This document shows, piece after piece, positions 1 to 24,100 of a stretch of 64,000 nt of DNA. The stretch covers positions 47,841,972-47,905,971 of the forward strand of contig NC_064437.1 in assembly GCF_023343835.1 (NCBI RefSeq), written 5' to 3'. A program made the position numbers and the translations under genes. Numbering within the stretch: the first letter of the stretch is position 1; the number at the start of each line of letters is the position of its first letter. Origin of the DNA: Lagopus muta. Lineage: Eukaryota > Chordata > Aves > Galliformes > Phasianidae. A model generated the notes under the pieces. The model did not search any database, was not told the DNA's origin, and saw only the letters and a list, made by a program, of their open reading frames with translations.

Positions 1-3000
1 ATAACCTGTTGTGGTTTGACCCATCAGGCAGCTGAACACCACACAAACGTTTGCTTCTTCCCCCCGGGTGGGATGAGGGAGGGAACTGGAAAGAACAGGA
101 GTTGTGGGTTGAGATCAAAACTATTTCCTGAGACAGAAGAGGAAAATGGAAACAAAAGTGCAGTGATAACTGTATGTACAGGCTCAGTGTAATTACTCTC
201 CTCTTGCTGACCAATGTACAGCGAGAATACAACTTGCTGCCGGCTGACAGCCAGGAGCAACACAAGGTCTCACTCCAAAATGCACAGTGTCAGTGTCTGC
301 CTTACAAGACAAAGACTTTGCTATGACCAGGTGTATTAAGATCCATGAAAAATTCAGCATTCAATGATTTACAAAACATGCATACTTGTAACATGCTATG
401 CTGGTAGGGCTCAAGATAAGATAAAGATCTTGTTGTGATTCAGGTGATGGCAGAAATGCCATTTGACCAGTCAGCACAAAAGATTTGGTTAAATATTTGT
501 GTTTGAACTCACAGGACCCAAAACACAACTCAGTTGATGCAGGACCAAGCCAGTGACGTGACTTCTGCTCTTCAGTCAATTGAAATGTGCAGCACACTGT
601 TACACCCTGGCTTGATCTTGGAAAGTGCAAGGAAGTTAATGTAGTATCAGCCTTGGTGTGGCTTGTGCAGTGACCCTAGCAGTAAACCACTGTGTTGTTG
701 TTCCTGTTGGTGATCGTCTTTGAATAGAGCTTAGCTTTAAAGTGTAGTCAGCATTAAATGAGAAGAGGCCCTTCCCCAAGCCAGGCAGCAAGTCAGGAGC
801 TGGGACAGTAAGGTGACAAGTGTGCGTGCTTTGCCAACAGTGCATACGTTCAAGAGAAATGATGATGTGCAACTGACAATATAAAACCTCAGAAAGGCCC
901 TGTGCAGCTGATTGGGACCAGGTGCACAACACAAATTCTGTCACACAGGAGGTTCTTCAGTTCTACTCATTTGTGCCACTGAATGTCTCCCGTGCTACAA
1001 CCACAGATGTCCCGCTCAGACTGTACCTCCTCCATTCAATCTGTTCCAAATTTTCTGTAAGTGATTGTGTTCAGGCCTTGAAGTTCAGGCCTGCTGGAAG
1101 AGGCTCAGAAGCAACTCTCTCTTTTCCTCTTTCAGAATTTGCAGGAAATCAGTGAGTTTAAATTACAGTCCCAAAAGATTAGAGCTTGAGAAGCCTTCTG
1201 ATGGAAACTACTTCGGCTTGGCTCAAAGCTGTGCATGTAGCCATTATTTTTTAATAGTTAATGCAAGATGAATGTATGTGCTTAACTAACATGGGAGGTG
1301 GAGATATTGGTATCACGTCCAGGAAACAAAGCAACGGATACCAAATCTGGTGATAAGCATTTGCTGACAGTCAGTGATTTCTGTCTTAATACGCAGAGCC
1401 TTGATTAAGGCTGAAATAACCTGAGCTTTGAGATGACATCAGTAGGGAATTTAGGAAAGCTGTCTCATGCAAAGTTGTTTGATAGGCCCAACACTGAAAA
1501 AGGTGGAAGCCTCCACCCTCTAATGCAGGGTTTTTGTGTTTGTTAATCTCAGGTATCTGAGTATGCACTGTCATGGAGAAGTGAAGGCCAAACGGCAGTA
1601 GGGAACAGAGGTTCCTGCAGTGAACAAGTTACATTTGAAGAAATCAGGTAAGTGCAATGCAGACTTCATGCCTAGGTTTTGACAACATAATTTCAGCTAC
1701 TTGGATACCCATTCTCAATGTTTACTACATAGGATGCTGCTGTCTGTATTCCCTGCACTGAGACAAATCCAGCTCCAGCTCAGTCCATTTCTTGGTGTAT
1801 GGGAACTGCTGAATCACAGCCTGAACCTCTGATTGACCACCTGAGGCGAGCACTGAGTCAGCCCTGGGAGCACAGGTGAAGGCAGTTCAGCTGTGTGACT
1901 GGAAGGGTTGGAGCCTGGCTGCACCTCACCTAGACCCCATTTAAGGCCGACTGCCCCTGGGGAGGGATCTCTTTCTGGAGATTGCTCCCTTTGGCGTTTC
2001 TTTTTCCTGCAAGCCAAGGACATGGATGAGTTTCCTTTTTTTTTTTTTTTTTTTTTTTAATTATTATCATTATCTGTTTCCACCATGGTAATCCTTCTAC
2101 TTATACCACCTGTGAAGTACCGGCCTCTCCATGCTTCTCTGCTATTTGTGTGTTTGTTGATTGTACACATTACACTTGGATGGGAATGGTGGCTTTAAGG
2201 CAAGGGTGTTGTTCCTGTCTTTTTCTGGGAGGTGTTAAACTGTGTTTCTTTCAGATCTCAGACTCTCTTCTTCTTTGCCTTAGAAGGAAGTGTCCTCAGC
2301 AGTGACTGTTAGTGCCTTTGCTTTCCTGAAGGCCTCTTTTGTTGTAGCAGAGCCTACAGTTTTGTTTTTTGCTTCTGCCTCTGCATTCATTATGCTCAAG
2401 TGCCCAACTTGGGAGTGTCTCAGTCATGCTGGAACACATCTGCCGTTTACTGATTAATGTCATATTAACTTAGAATGGTGGCTCAGGCAAGTGCTGCTGC
2501 CCTGCTAGGGGAAAGAGCTCAAGTGACTTTTTTGTTTGTTTCTTGGGGTGTTTCATAGACAAGAAACTCAGGGACCTGTTTAGGGGGCCTGAACCCTGCT
2601 GGTTCTGTCCTCTGTTACCACTTGGCCAACTGGCTGACGCTTCCAAAGGTGCTTTCCAGCTCCCTAGCACCTCTTTATACTTCCAGATGTTCTTAAGTCC
2701 TTGGAATTAATAGCAACAGGGCAAAGAATGAATTAATCAAGGTTAAAGCCACTCTTTGTGTTGCTAAGTGACAAGACTTTGTTTGAAATCTGCCATGGAA
2801 AGTCAAGTAGCCCGGCCTCAGTTCTGCAAATAAGATACAATTTTCTGTGTACTGTCCCACCAGAAGTAAGAGCCTTGACAGCACTGAGCGTGAGCAGGCA
2901 CAGAGAAAGAGCATTATGGCTGCATGGAGAGATAGACTTATTGCCTGTTACTTTTTAAGTAATGTTTTCCAGTTTAGCAGGTGACAAAACATCTGACCCT

Positions 3001-4216
3001 TAATCTCTCAGGAAGTGCTAATACCATTTTGTGTTCCATCAGGTGATCTCAAAGGAAATAGAAGCAGCCATTGGTTGCACTTGCAGTGCTGCTTGTACCA
3101 CGGCACAGTGAGACGCCAGGTGAGACTGGTAGGGCCCGGCTTTGGTGCTTCTCTGTATGATGGTGGAGTCTTTGGGAGCTACAGCTTCTTTTTATTTATT
3201 TACTTATTTTTCTCCTTCCTTTTGCTGCTTGGCACAGGCTGCCTTCTAGCTGTTCAGCATGGAGGAAAATGTCTGGAACAGGCAGGTTGCCTCCCAAGCC
3301 ACTTAGCCATGGCAAAGTTGAAGGAAGCACAATGAGCTTTCCTTTTTTTAAATTTATTTCTTTTTTTTCTTTCTGACTTGTCGACATCTAACACTTGGTC
3401 CAGGTTAGAAATATTAATAAGATAGATGATATTTTTCATGTGTTTTCTTTATTTGTCTGTCATTCTGTGATATTTTTTTGCTCCAAATTTTGTAGCACCA
3501 CACAAATAACTCGTGGTATTTCAAGGCTATTAACACAGTGAAAGAAATGAACGTTTGGCTGCTTACCTACACATTCATTAATGCCCCTGTGGTGACATTT
3601 CAAGTGCTGTATTATTCCACATAGCTCAGACTCAGCTCTGTCACTGCAATTACAGTAAGCTATGCACTGCAGAGAACGTGATCAATCTGGGAACTGCCAG
3701 TCCTACATTTCTTTGTTAGCTCATAGAAACCCTTTACCTGAAGCTCGTCAAGTTTCCTCAGTGATTCTTGCATACTTCAAAAAAGTAATGGGGAGATTCA
3801 AGCTGCATTCATGGAGATCCCAGCATTATTTCATGCTCTTTTCTCTCAATCAGCAGTGCTTAATTGCACTTTTAATTCTGACAGGCCCAGTAAGTGTAGT
3901 CCAGCCAGTTCCCACATGGTTAGTGAGACCGGAGGTTTTCTAGATGGTGTCTTAAAGCCAGAATGCATTTCTTCTAAATGAGTGAAAAGAAATAGTCAAG
4001 GCGTGTACCTATTTTGGACGGTGTGTGGGAGTCTAAGCTTTGTGGAGGATTGTTTTCTGCTGGAGCATGTCCTTCCAGGATCACATAGGAAAGCATGAAG
4101 CTTCTGTCTGTAAAGAATTTAGGAAGTTATCTGAGTGTCTCAGTCACAACAGGGTGGGAAATGACTGTTGTTCAAGAAGAGTTCTGATGTTGGAGGTGGC
4201 AACTGTCTTCACTTGT
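1..4216. other. Non-coding spacer and presumed 3' region of gene A
   Basis: I find no convincing gene here. The reading frames are short and they differ or break between units. The stretch contains a T-run near 2036-2058, two copies of a CCAGCT hexamer at 1769-1780, and A/T-rich tracts near 3185-3205 and 3350-3370. On the minus strand an AATAAA at 3453-3448 is a candidate polyadenylation signal for gene A, about 760 nt past its stop. It is kept in all five units, but the whole spacer is similarly conserved, so this is weak support. Confidence 0.6.
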
Positions 4217-9946
<5,730 letters not shown>

Positions 9947-10010
9947 GGCAGGCTGAGGAAGGGATGCAAATTGTCAGATGAGTTTGAACTGGGACCTGCA
10001 AACCGGAGGT

Positions 10011-10018
10011 TATTTATA
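10011..10018 (-). promoter_or_regulatory. TATA box of gene A
   Basis: On the minus strand the octamer TATAAATA lies 65-72 nt upstream of the gene A start codon at 9946. That fits transcription starting about 25-30 nt further down and a short 5' leader. The same box is at the same distance in copies B, C and E, and is absent from the gutted copy D. Confidence 0.7.
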
Positions 10019-10081
10019 AGCTGTAGAAGAAAAGCACGTGGATTAAATCAGCCAATATCACCTCCCTGTTCCTGCTGAGGC

Positions 10082-10104
10082 AGCAGATTACTTATTAATC
10101 TGCT
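10082..10104. promoter_or_regulatory. 8-bp inverted repeat in the gene A 5' flank
   Basis: AGCAGATT at 10082-10089 and AATCTGCT at 10097-10104 form a perfect inverted repeat with a 7-nt spacer, about 65-95 nt upstream of the TATA box. It is conserved in copies B, C and E. The core GATTA/TAATC resembles homeodomain-type liver factor half-sites, but assigning a factor is guesswork. Confidence 0.35.
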
Positions 10105-12833
10105 CAAGATTAGAATGAGCAAACTAGGGATGAACTCATTGTTAACTCTGACTTTTTTTTACAAATACAGCTTGTGTTCCTTTTGTTAATCATCCATGTG
10201 GTACCGATAATAATCTAATGTTGCCAAATGATCTCAAAATGCAGAAATAGTAGAGGCCATCTACCGACTGCGTGCTTGCTCTTGTCCTTATGCCTAGGGT
10301 GATTTCTGGATGCTTCTCCAACATGTGTGCAGAGTGGAGGGAGCTGTGGATGAAATAGGGGCATCTTCACAAGTGTTTTATAGGTATTTCACCTTCACTT
10401 CTCGAACGGAGTGAGAACATTGGTCTGAGGTCACGCATGCAGATTTCCAGGGAAAAAACTGCATTTTCCCCGATCTCTTTTATGCAGTGCACAGTACCCA
10501 TAGCATTTGATGGAAGATTTGAAAGGTTATCCACAAAGCACAGAGCCCTGTGGCAGCCTGTGCTCTCCTTCAGTGTGTGATGGTTCAAGAAACTTTCCGA
10601 ATATCCAGAGAAAATGTGAAGATCCATGAAAGTTAATGGCATTCTTATCAGGGAGTAACAGAATGAGTGGTTTTATTAGTAGTAGTTATTTAATAGAACA
10701 GAAAAGCATAGGTGATGTATTACACTTCTGACTACTCTTCCTCACACGTAACATAGTATCCAGATCTAGTTTCTGGCATACAAATTCTGAGACAAGACTG
10801 TGTGTTTGATATGCTTTAGTGAGGAAAGAGACGTGCGTCAGGAGTGTGCTGCAGCAGCAGCCCCTGCTCCGACTACTTTTGGGGCAGCCTCTATGCAAGG
10901 ACACAGACAAGCAAGAGACTGTACCGGAGGCAAACCTGCAAGTGCGCCAGCACCTCTGGAGGGCATTCTTCTGCCTTCTGGCAGATCAAGCACATAGAAG
11001 AGGAAACTGGATGTTAAGTGGGCCTCTACACCACCTAAGAGGTCCAAGAGTACCAAAAAACGAAAATAACCTGTTGTGGTTTAACCCATCAGGCAGCTGA
11101 ACACCACACAAACGTTTGCTTCTTCCCCCTAGGTGGGATGAGGGAGGGAACTGGAAAGAATAGGAGTTGTGGGTTGAGATCAAAACTATTCCTTGAGACA
11201 GAAGAGGAAAATGGAAACAAAAGTGCAGAGATAACTGTATGTACAGGCGCAGTGTAATTACTCTCCTCTTGCTGACCAATGTACAGCAAGAATACAACTT
11301 GCTGCCGGCTGACAGCCAGGAGCAACACAAGGTCTCACTCCAAAATGCACAGTGTCAGTGTCTGCCTTACAAGACAAAGACTTTGCCATGACCAGGTGTA
11401 TTAAGATCCATGAAAAATTCAGCATTCCATAATTTACAAAACATGCATACTTGTAACATGCTATGCTGGTAGGGCTCAAGATAAGATAAAGATCTTGTTG
11501 TGATTCAGGTGATTGCAGAAATGCCATTTGACCAGTCAGCACAAAAGATTTGGTTAAATATTTGTGTTTGAACTCACAGGACCCAAAACACAACTCAGTT
11601 GATGCAGGACCAAGCCAGTGACGTGACTTCTGCTCTTCAGTCAATTGGAATGTGCAGCACACTGTTACACCCTGGCTCGATCTTGGAAAGTGCAAGGAAG
11701 TTAATGTAGTATCAGCCTTGGTGTGGCTTGTGCAGTGACTCTAGCCATAAACCACTGTGTTGTTGTTCCTGTTGGTGATCGTCTTTGAATAGAGCTTAGC
11801 TTTAAAGTGTAGTCAACATGAAATGAGAAGAGGCCCTTCCCCAAGCCAGGCAGCAAGTCAGGAGCTGGGACAGTAAGGTGACAAGTGTGCGTGCTTTGCC
11901 AACAGTGCATACGTTCAAGAGAAATGATGATGTGCAACTGACAATATAAAACCTCAGAAAGGCCCTGTGCAGCTGATTGGAACCAGGTGCACGACACAAA
12001 TTCTGTCATACAGGAGCTTCGTCACTTCTACTCATTTGTGCCACTGAATGTCTCCCGTGCTACAACCACAGACGTCCCGCTCAGACTGTACCTCCTCCAT
12101 TAAATCTGCTCCAAATTTTCTGTAAGTGATTGTGTTCAGGCCTTGAAGTTCAGGCCTGCTGGAAGAGGCTCAGAAGCAACTCTCTCTTTTTGTCTTTCAG
12201 AATTTGCAGGAAATCAGTGAGTTTAAATTACAGTCCCAAAAGATTAGAGCTTGAGAAGCCTTCTGATGGAAACTACTTCGGCTTGGCTCAAAGCTGTGCA
12301 TGCAGCCATTATTTTTTAATAGTTAATACAAGATGAATGTATGTGCTTAACTAACATGGGAGGTGGAGATATTGGTATCACGTCCAGGAAACAAAGCAAC
12401 GGATACCAAATCTGGTGATAAGCATTTGCTGATAGTCAGTGATTTCTGTCTTAATACGCAGAGCCTTGATTAAGGCTGAAATAACCTGAGCTTTGAGATG
12501 ACATCAGTAGGGAATTTAGGAAAGCTGTCTCATGCAAAGTTATTGGATAGGCCCAACACTGAAAAAGGTGGAAGCCTCCACCCTCTAATGCAGGGTCTTT
12601 GTGTTTGTTAATCTCAGGTATCTGAGTATGCACTGTCATGGAGAAGTGAAGGCCAAACGGCAGTAGGGAACAGAGGTTCCTGCAGTGAACAAGTTACATT
12701 TGAAGAAATCAGGTAAGTCCAATGCAGACTTCATGCCTAGGTTTTGACAACTTAATTTCAGCTACTTGGATACCCATTCTGTATGTTTACTACGTAGGAT
12801 GCTGCTGTCTGTATTCCCTGCACTGAGACAAAT

Positions 12834-12881
12834 CCAGCTCCAGCTCCAGCTCCAGCTCCAGCTCCAGCTCCAGCTCCAGCT
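12834..12881. repeat. Hexanucleotide (CCAGCT)8 variable tandem repeat
   Basis: Eight perfect CCAGCT copies in unit 2. The corresponding site has two copies in unit 1 (1769-1780) and four in units 3, 4 and 5 (24075-24098, 34982-35005, 53357-53380). Copy number thus varies between units at one homologous site, as expected of replication slippage. Confidence 0.95.
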
Positions 12882-15309
12882 CAGTCCATTTCTTGGTGTA
12901 TGGGACCTGCTGAATCACAGCCTGAACCTCTGATTGACCACCTGAGGCGAGCACTGAGTCAGCCCTGGGAGCACAGGTGAAGGCAGTTCAGCTGTGTGAC
13001 TGGAAGGGTTGGAGCCTGGCTGCACCTCACCTAGACCCCATTTAAGGCCGACTGCCCCTGGGGAGGGATCTCTTTCTGCAGATTGCTCCCTTTGGTGTTT
13101 CTTTTTCCTGCTAGCCAAGGACATGGCTGAGCTTTTCATTTATTTTTTATTATCTGTTTCCTCCATGGTAATCCTACTAGTTATACAACCTGTGAAGTAC
13201 TGGCCTCTCCATGCTGCTCTGCTATTTGTGTGTTTGTTGATTGCATGCTTTACACTTGGATGGGAATGGTGGCTTTAAGGCAAGGGTGTTGTTCCTCTCT
13301 TTTTCTGGGAGGAGTTAAACTGTGTTTCTTCCAGATCTCTGACTCTCCTCTTCCGCGCCTTAGAAGGAAGTGTCTACAGCAGTGACTGTTAGTGCCTTTG
13401 CTTTCCTGAAGGCCTCTTTTGTTGTAGCAGAGCCTACGGTTTTGTTTTTTGCTTCTGCCTCTGCATTCATTATGCTCAAGTGCCCAACTTGGGAGTGTCT
13501 CAGTCATGCTGGAACACATCTGCCGTTTACTGATTAATGTCATATTAACTTAGAATGGTGGCTCAGGCAAGTGCTGCTGCCCTGCTAGGGGAAAGAGCTC
13601 AAGTGGCTTTTTTGTTTGTTTCTTGGGGTGTTTCATGGACAAGAAACTCAGGGACCTCTTTAGTGGGCCTGAACCCTGCTGGTTCTGACCTCTGTTACCA
13701 CTTGGCCAACTGGCTGACGCTTCCAAAGGTGCTTTCCAGCTCCTTAGCAACTCTTTATACTTCCAGATGTTCTTAAGTCCTTGGAATTAATTGCAACAGG
13801 GCAAAGAAGGAATTAATCAAGGTTAAAGCCACTCTTTGTGTTGCTGTGTGACAAGACTTTGTGTCAAATCTGCCATGGGAAGTCAAGTAGCCCGGCCTCA
13901 GTTCTGCAAATAAGTTACAATTTTCTGTGTACTGTCCCACCAGAAGTAAGAGCCTTGACAGCACTGAGCGTGAGCAGGCACAGAGAAAGAGCATTATGGC
14001 TGCATGGAGAGATAGACTATTATTGCCTGTTACTTCTTAAGGAATGTTTTCCAGTTTAGCAGGTGACAAAACATCTGACCCTTAATCTCTCAGGAAGTGC
14101 TAATTCCGCTTTGTGTTCCATCAGGTGAATTCAGTGGAAATGCAAGCAGCCATTGGTTGCACTTGCACTGCTGCTTGTACCACGGCACAGTGAGACGCCA
14201 GGTGAGACTGGTAGGGCACGGCTTTGGTGCTTCTCTGTATGATGGTGGAGTCTTTGGGAGCTACAGCTTCTTTTTTTTTTTTTTTCTTTTTTTTTTTTTC
14301 TTCTCCCTTTTGCTGCTTGGCACAGGCTGCCTTCTTGTCTGTTCAGCATGGAGGAAAATGTCTGGAACAGGCAGGTTGCCTCCCAAGCCACTTAGCCATG
14401 GCAAAGTTGAAGGAAGCACATTGAGCTTTCCTTTTTTTAAATTTATTTCTTTTTTTTTGTTCTGACGAGTCGACATCTAACAGTTGGTCCAGGTTAGAAA
14501 TATTAATAAGATAGATGATATTTTTCATGTGTTTTCTTTATTTGTTTGTCTGTCATTCTGTGATATTTTTTTGCTCCAAATTTTTTAGCACCACACAAAT
14601 AACTCATGGTGTTTCAAGGCTATTAACACAGTGAAAGAAATGAACATTTGGCTGCTTACCTACACATTCATTAATGCCCCTGTGGTGACATTTCAAGTGC
14701 TGTATTATTCCACATAGCTCAGACTCAGCTCTGTCACTGCAATTACAGTAAGCTATACACTGCAGAGAACGTGATCAATCTGGGAACTGCCAGTCCTACA
14801 TTTCTTTGTTAGCTCATAGAAACCCTTTACCTGAAGCTCGTCAAGTTTCCTCAGTGATTCTTACATACTTCAAAAAAGTAATGGGGAGATTCAAGCTGCA
14901 TTCATGGAGATCCCAGCATTATTTCATGCTCTTTTCTCTCAATCAGCAGTGCTTAATTGCACTTTTAATTCTGACAGGCCCAGTAAGTGTAGTCCAGCCA
15001 GTTCCCACATGCTTAGTGAGAGCGGAGGTTTTCTAGATGGTGTCTTAAAGCCAGAATGCATTTCTTCTAAATGAGTGAAAAGAAATAGTCAAGGCGTGTA
15101 CCTATTTTGGACGGTGTGTGGGAGTCTAAGCTTTGTGGAGGATTGTTTTCTGCTGGAGCATGTCCTTCCAGGATCACATAGGAAAGCATAAATCATCTGT
15201 CTGTAAAGAATTTAGGAAGTTATCTGAGTGTCTCTGTCACATCAGGGTGGGCAATGACTGTTGTTCAAGAAGAGTTCTGATGTTGGAGGTGGCAACTGTC
15301 TTAACTTGT

Positions 15310-21039
<5,730 letters not shown>

Positions 21040-21103
21040 GGCAGGCTGAGGAAGAGATGCAAATTGTCAGATGAGTTTGAACTGGGACCTGCAAACCGGA
21101 GGT

Positions 21104-21111
21104 TATTTATA
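21104..21111 (-). promoter_or_regulatory. TATA box of gene B
   Basis: TATAAATA on the minus strand, 65-72 nt upstream of the start codon at 21039, identical in sequence and spacing to copy A. Confidence 0.7.
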
Positions 21112-24100
21112 AGCTGTAGAAGAAAAGCACGTGGATTAAATCAGCCAATATCACCTCCCTGTTCCTGCTGAGGCAGCAGATTACTTATTAATCTGCTCAA
21201 GATTAGAATGAGAAAACTAGGGATGAACTCATTGTTAACTCTGACTTTTTTTTACAAATACAGCTTGTGTTCCTTTTGTTAATCATCCATGTGGTACCGA
21301 TAATAATCTAATGTTGCCAAAAGATCTCAAAATGCAGAAATACTAGAGCCCATCTGCCGACTGCGTGCTTTCTCTTGTCCTTATGCCTAGGGTGATTTCT
21401 GGCTGCTTCTCCAACATGTGTGCGGAGTGGAGGGAGCTGTGGATGAAATAGGGGCATCTTCACAAGTGTTTTATAGGTATTTCACCTTCACTTCTTGAAC
21501 GGAGTGAGAACATTGGTCTGAGGTCACGCATGCAGATTTCCAGGGAAAAAAACTGCATTTTCCCTGATCTCTTTTACGCAGTGCACAGTAACCATAGCAA
21601 TTGCTGGAAGATTTGAAAGGTTATCCACAAAGCACAGAGCCCTGTGGCAGCCTGTGCTCTCCTTCAACGTGTGATGGTTCAAGAAACTTTCCGAATATCC
21701 AGAGAAGATGTGAAGATCCATGAAAGTTAATGGCATTCTGATCAGGGAGTAACAGAATGAGAGGTTTTATTAGTAGTAGTTATTTAATAGAACAGAAAAG
21801 CATAGGTGATGTATTACACTTCTGACTACTCTTCCTCACACGTAACATAGTATCCAGATCTAGTTTCTGGCATACAAATTCTGAGACAAGACTGTGTGTT
21901 TGATATGCTTTAGTGAGGAAAGAGACGTGCGTCAGGAGTGTGCTGCAGCAGCAGCCCCTGCTCCGACTACTTTTGGGGCAGCCTCTATGCAAGGACACAG
22001 ACAAGCAAGAGACTGTACCGGAGGCAAACCTGCAAGTGCGCCAGCACCTCTGGAGGGCATTCTTCTGCCTTCTGGCAGATCAAGCACATAGAAGAGGAAA
22101 CTGGATGTTAAGTGGGCCTCTACACCACCTAAGAGGCCCAAGAGTACCAAAAAATGAAAATAACCTGTTGTGGTTTGACCCATCAGGCAGCTGAACACCA
22201 CACAAACATTTGCTTCTTCCCCCTGCGTGAGATGTGGGAGGGAACTGGAAAGAATAGGAGTTGTGGGTTGAGATCAAAACTATTCCCTGAGACAGAAGAG
22301 GAAAATGGAAACAAAAGTGCAGTGATAACTGTATGTACAGGCGCAGTGTAATTACTCTCCTCTTGCTGACCAATGTACAGCAAGAATACAACTTGCTGCT
22401 GACTGATAGCCAGGAGCAACACAAGGTCTCACTCCAAAATGCACAGTGTCAGTGTCTGCCTTACAAGACAAAGACTTTGCTATGACCAGGTGTATTAAGA
22501 TCCATGAAAAATTCAGCATTCCATAATTTACAAAACATGCATACTTGTAACATGCTATGCTGGTAGGGCTCAAGATAAGATAAAGATCTTGTTGTGATTC
22601 AGGTGATTGCAGAAATGCCATTTGACCAGTCAGCACAAAAGATTTGGTTAAATATTTGTGTTTGAACTCACAGGACCCAAAACACAACTCAGTTGATGCA
22701 GGATCAAGCCAGTGACGTGACTTCTGCTCTTCAGTCAATTGGAATGTGCAGCACACTGTTACACCTGGCTTGAAAGTGCAAGGAAGTTAATGTAGTATCA
22801 GCCTTGGTGTGGCTTGTGCAGTGACCCTAGCAGTAAACCACTGTGTTGTTGTTCCTGTTGGTGATCGTCTTTGAATAGAGCTTAGCTTTAAACTGTAGTC
22901 AACATGAAATGAGAAGAGGCCCTTCCCCAAGCCAGGCAGCAAGTCAGGAGCTGGGACAGTAAGGTGACAAGTGTGCGTGCTTTGCCAACAGTGCATACGT
23001 TCAAGAGAAATGATGATGTGCAACTGACAATATAAAACCTCAGAAAGGCCCTGTGCAGCTGATTGGAACCAGGTGCACGACACAAATTCTGTCATACAGG
23101 AGCTTCGTCACTTCTACTCATTTGTGCCACTGAATGTCTCCCGTGCTACAACCACAGATGTCCCGCTCAGACTGTACCTCCTCCATTAAATCTGCTCCAA
23201 ATTTTCTGTAACTGATTGTGTTCAGGCCTTGAAGTTCAGGCCTGCTGGAAGAGGCTCAGAAGCAACTCTCTCTTTTTGTCTTTCAGAATTTGCAGGAAAT
23301 CAGTGAGTTTAAATTACAGTCCCAAAAGATTAGAGCTTGAGAAGCCTTCTGATGGAAACTACTTCGGCTTGGCTCAAAGCTGTGCATGTAGCCATTATTT
23401 TTTAATAGTTAATACAAGATGAATGTATGTGCTTAACTAACATGGGAGGTGGAGATATTGGTATCACGTCCAGGAAACAAAGCAACGGATACCAAATCTG
23501 GTGATAAGCATTTGCTGATAGTCAGTGATTTCTGTCTTAATACGCAGAGCCTTGATTAAGGCTGAAATAACCTGAGCTTTGAGATGACATCAGTAGGGAA
23601 TTTAGGAAAGCTGTCTCATGCAAAATTATTGGATAATTAACGGATACCAAATCTGGTGATAAGCATTTGCTGATAGTCAGTGATTTCTGTCTTAATACGC
23701 AGAGCCTTGATTAAGGCTGAAATAACCTGAGCTTTGAGATGACATCAGTAGGGAATTTAGGAAAGCTGTCTCATGCAAAATTATTGGATAGGCCCAACAC
23801 TGAAAAAGGTGGAAGCCTCCACCCTCTAATGCAGGGTCTTTGTGTTTGTTAATCTCAGGTATCTGAGTATGCACTGTCATGGAGAAGCGAAGGCCAAACG
23901 GCAGTAGGGAACAGAGGTTCCTGCAGTGAACAAGTTACATTTGAAGAAATCAGGTAAGTGCAATGCAGACTTCATGCCTAGGTTTTGACAACTTAATTTC
24001 AGCTACTTGGATACCCATTCTGTATGTTTACTACGTAGGATGCTGCTGTCTGTATTCCCTGCACTGAGACAAATCCAGCTCCAGCTCCAGCTCCAGCTCA

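Larger units (their letters stand above)
10019..15309. other. 5' flank of gene A and spacer of unit 2
   Basis: No gene is seen. It holds the proximal 5' flank of gene A (10019-11065), the expanded CCAGCT repeat (12834-12881), two T-rich runs around 14270-14300, and an AATAAA on the minus strand (14542-14537) as a candidate polyadenylation signal for gene B. The spacer part resembles unit 3 more than unit 1 near 14097-14170. Confidence 0.6.

Noticed and set aside
636-944. 102-codon minus-strand frame recurring in every unit
   Set aside because: It recurs only because the spacer DNA is duplicated. Changes between units look random with respect to codon position, it overlaps another frame equally open, and no domain is recognisable.
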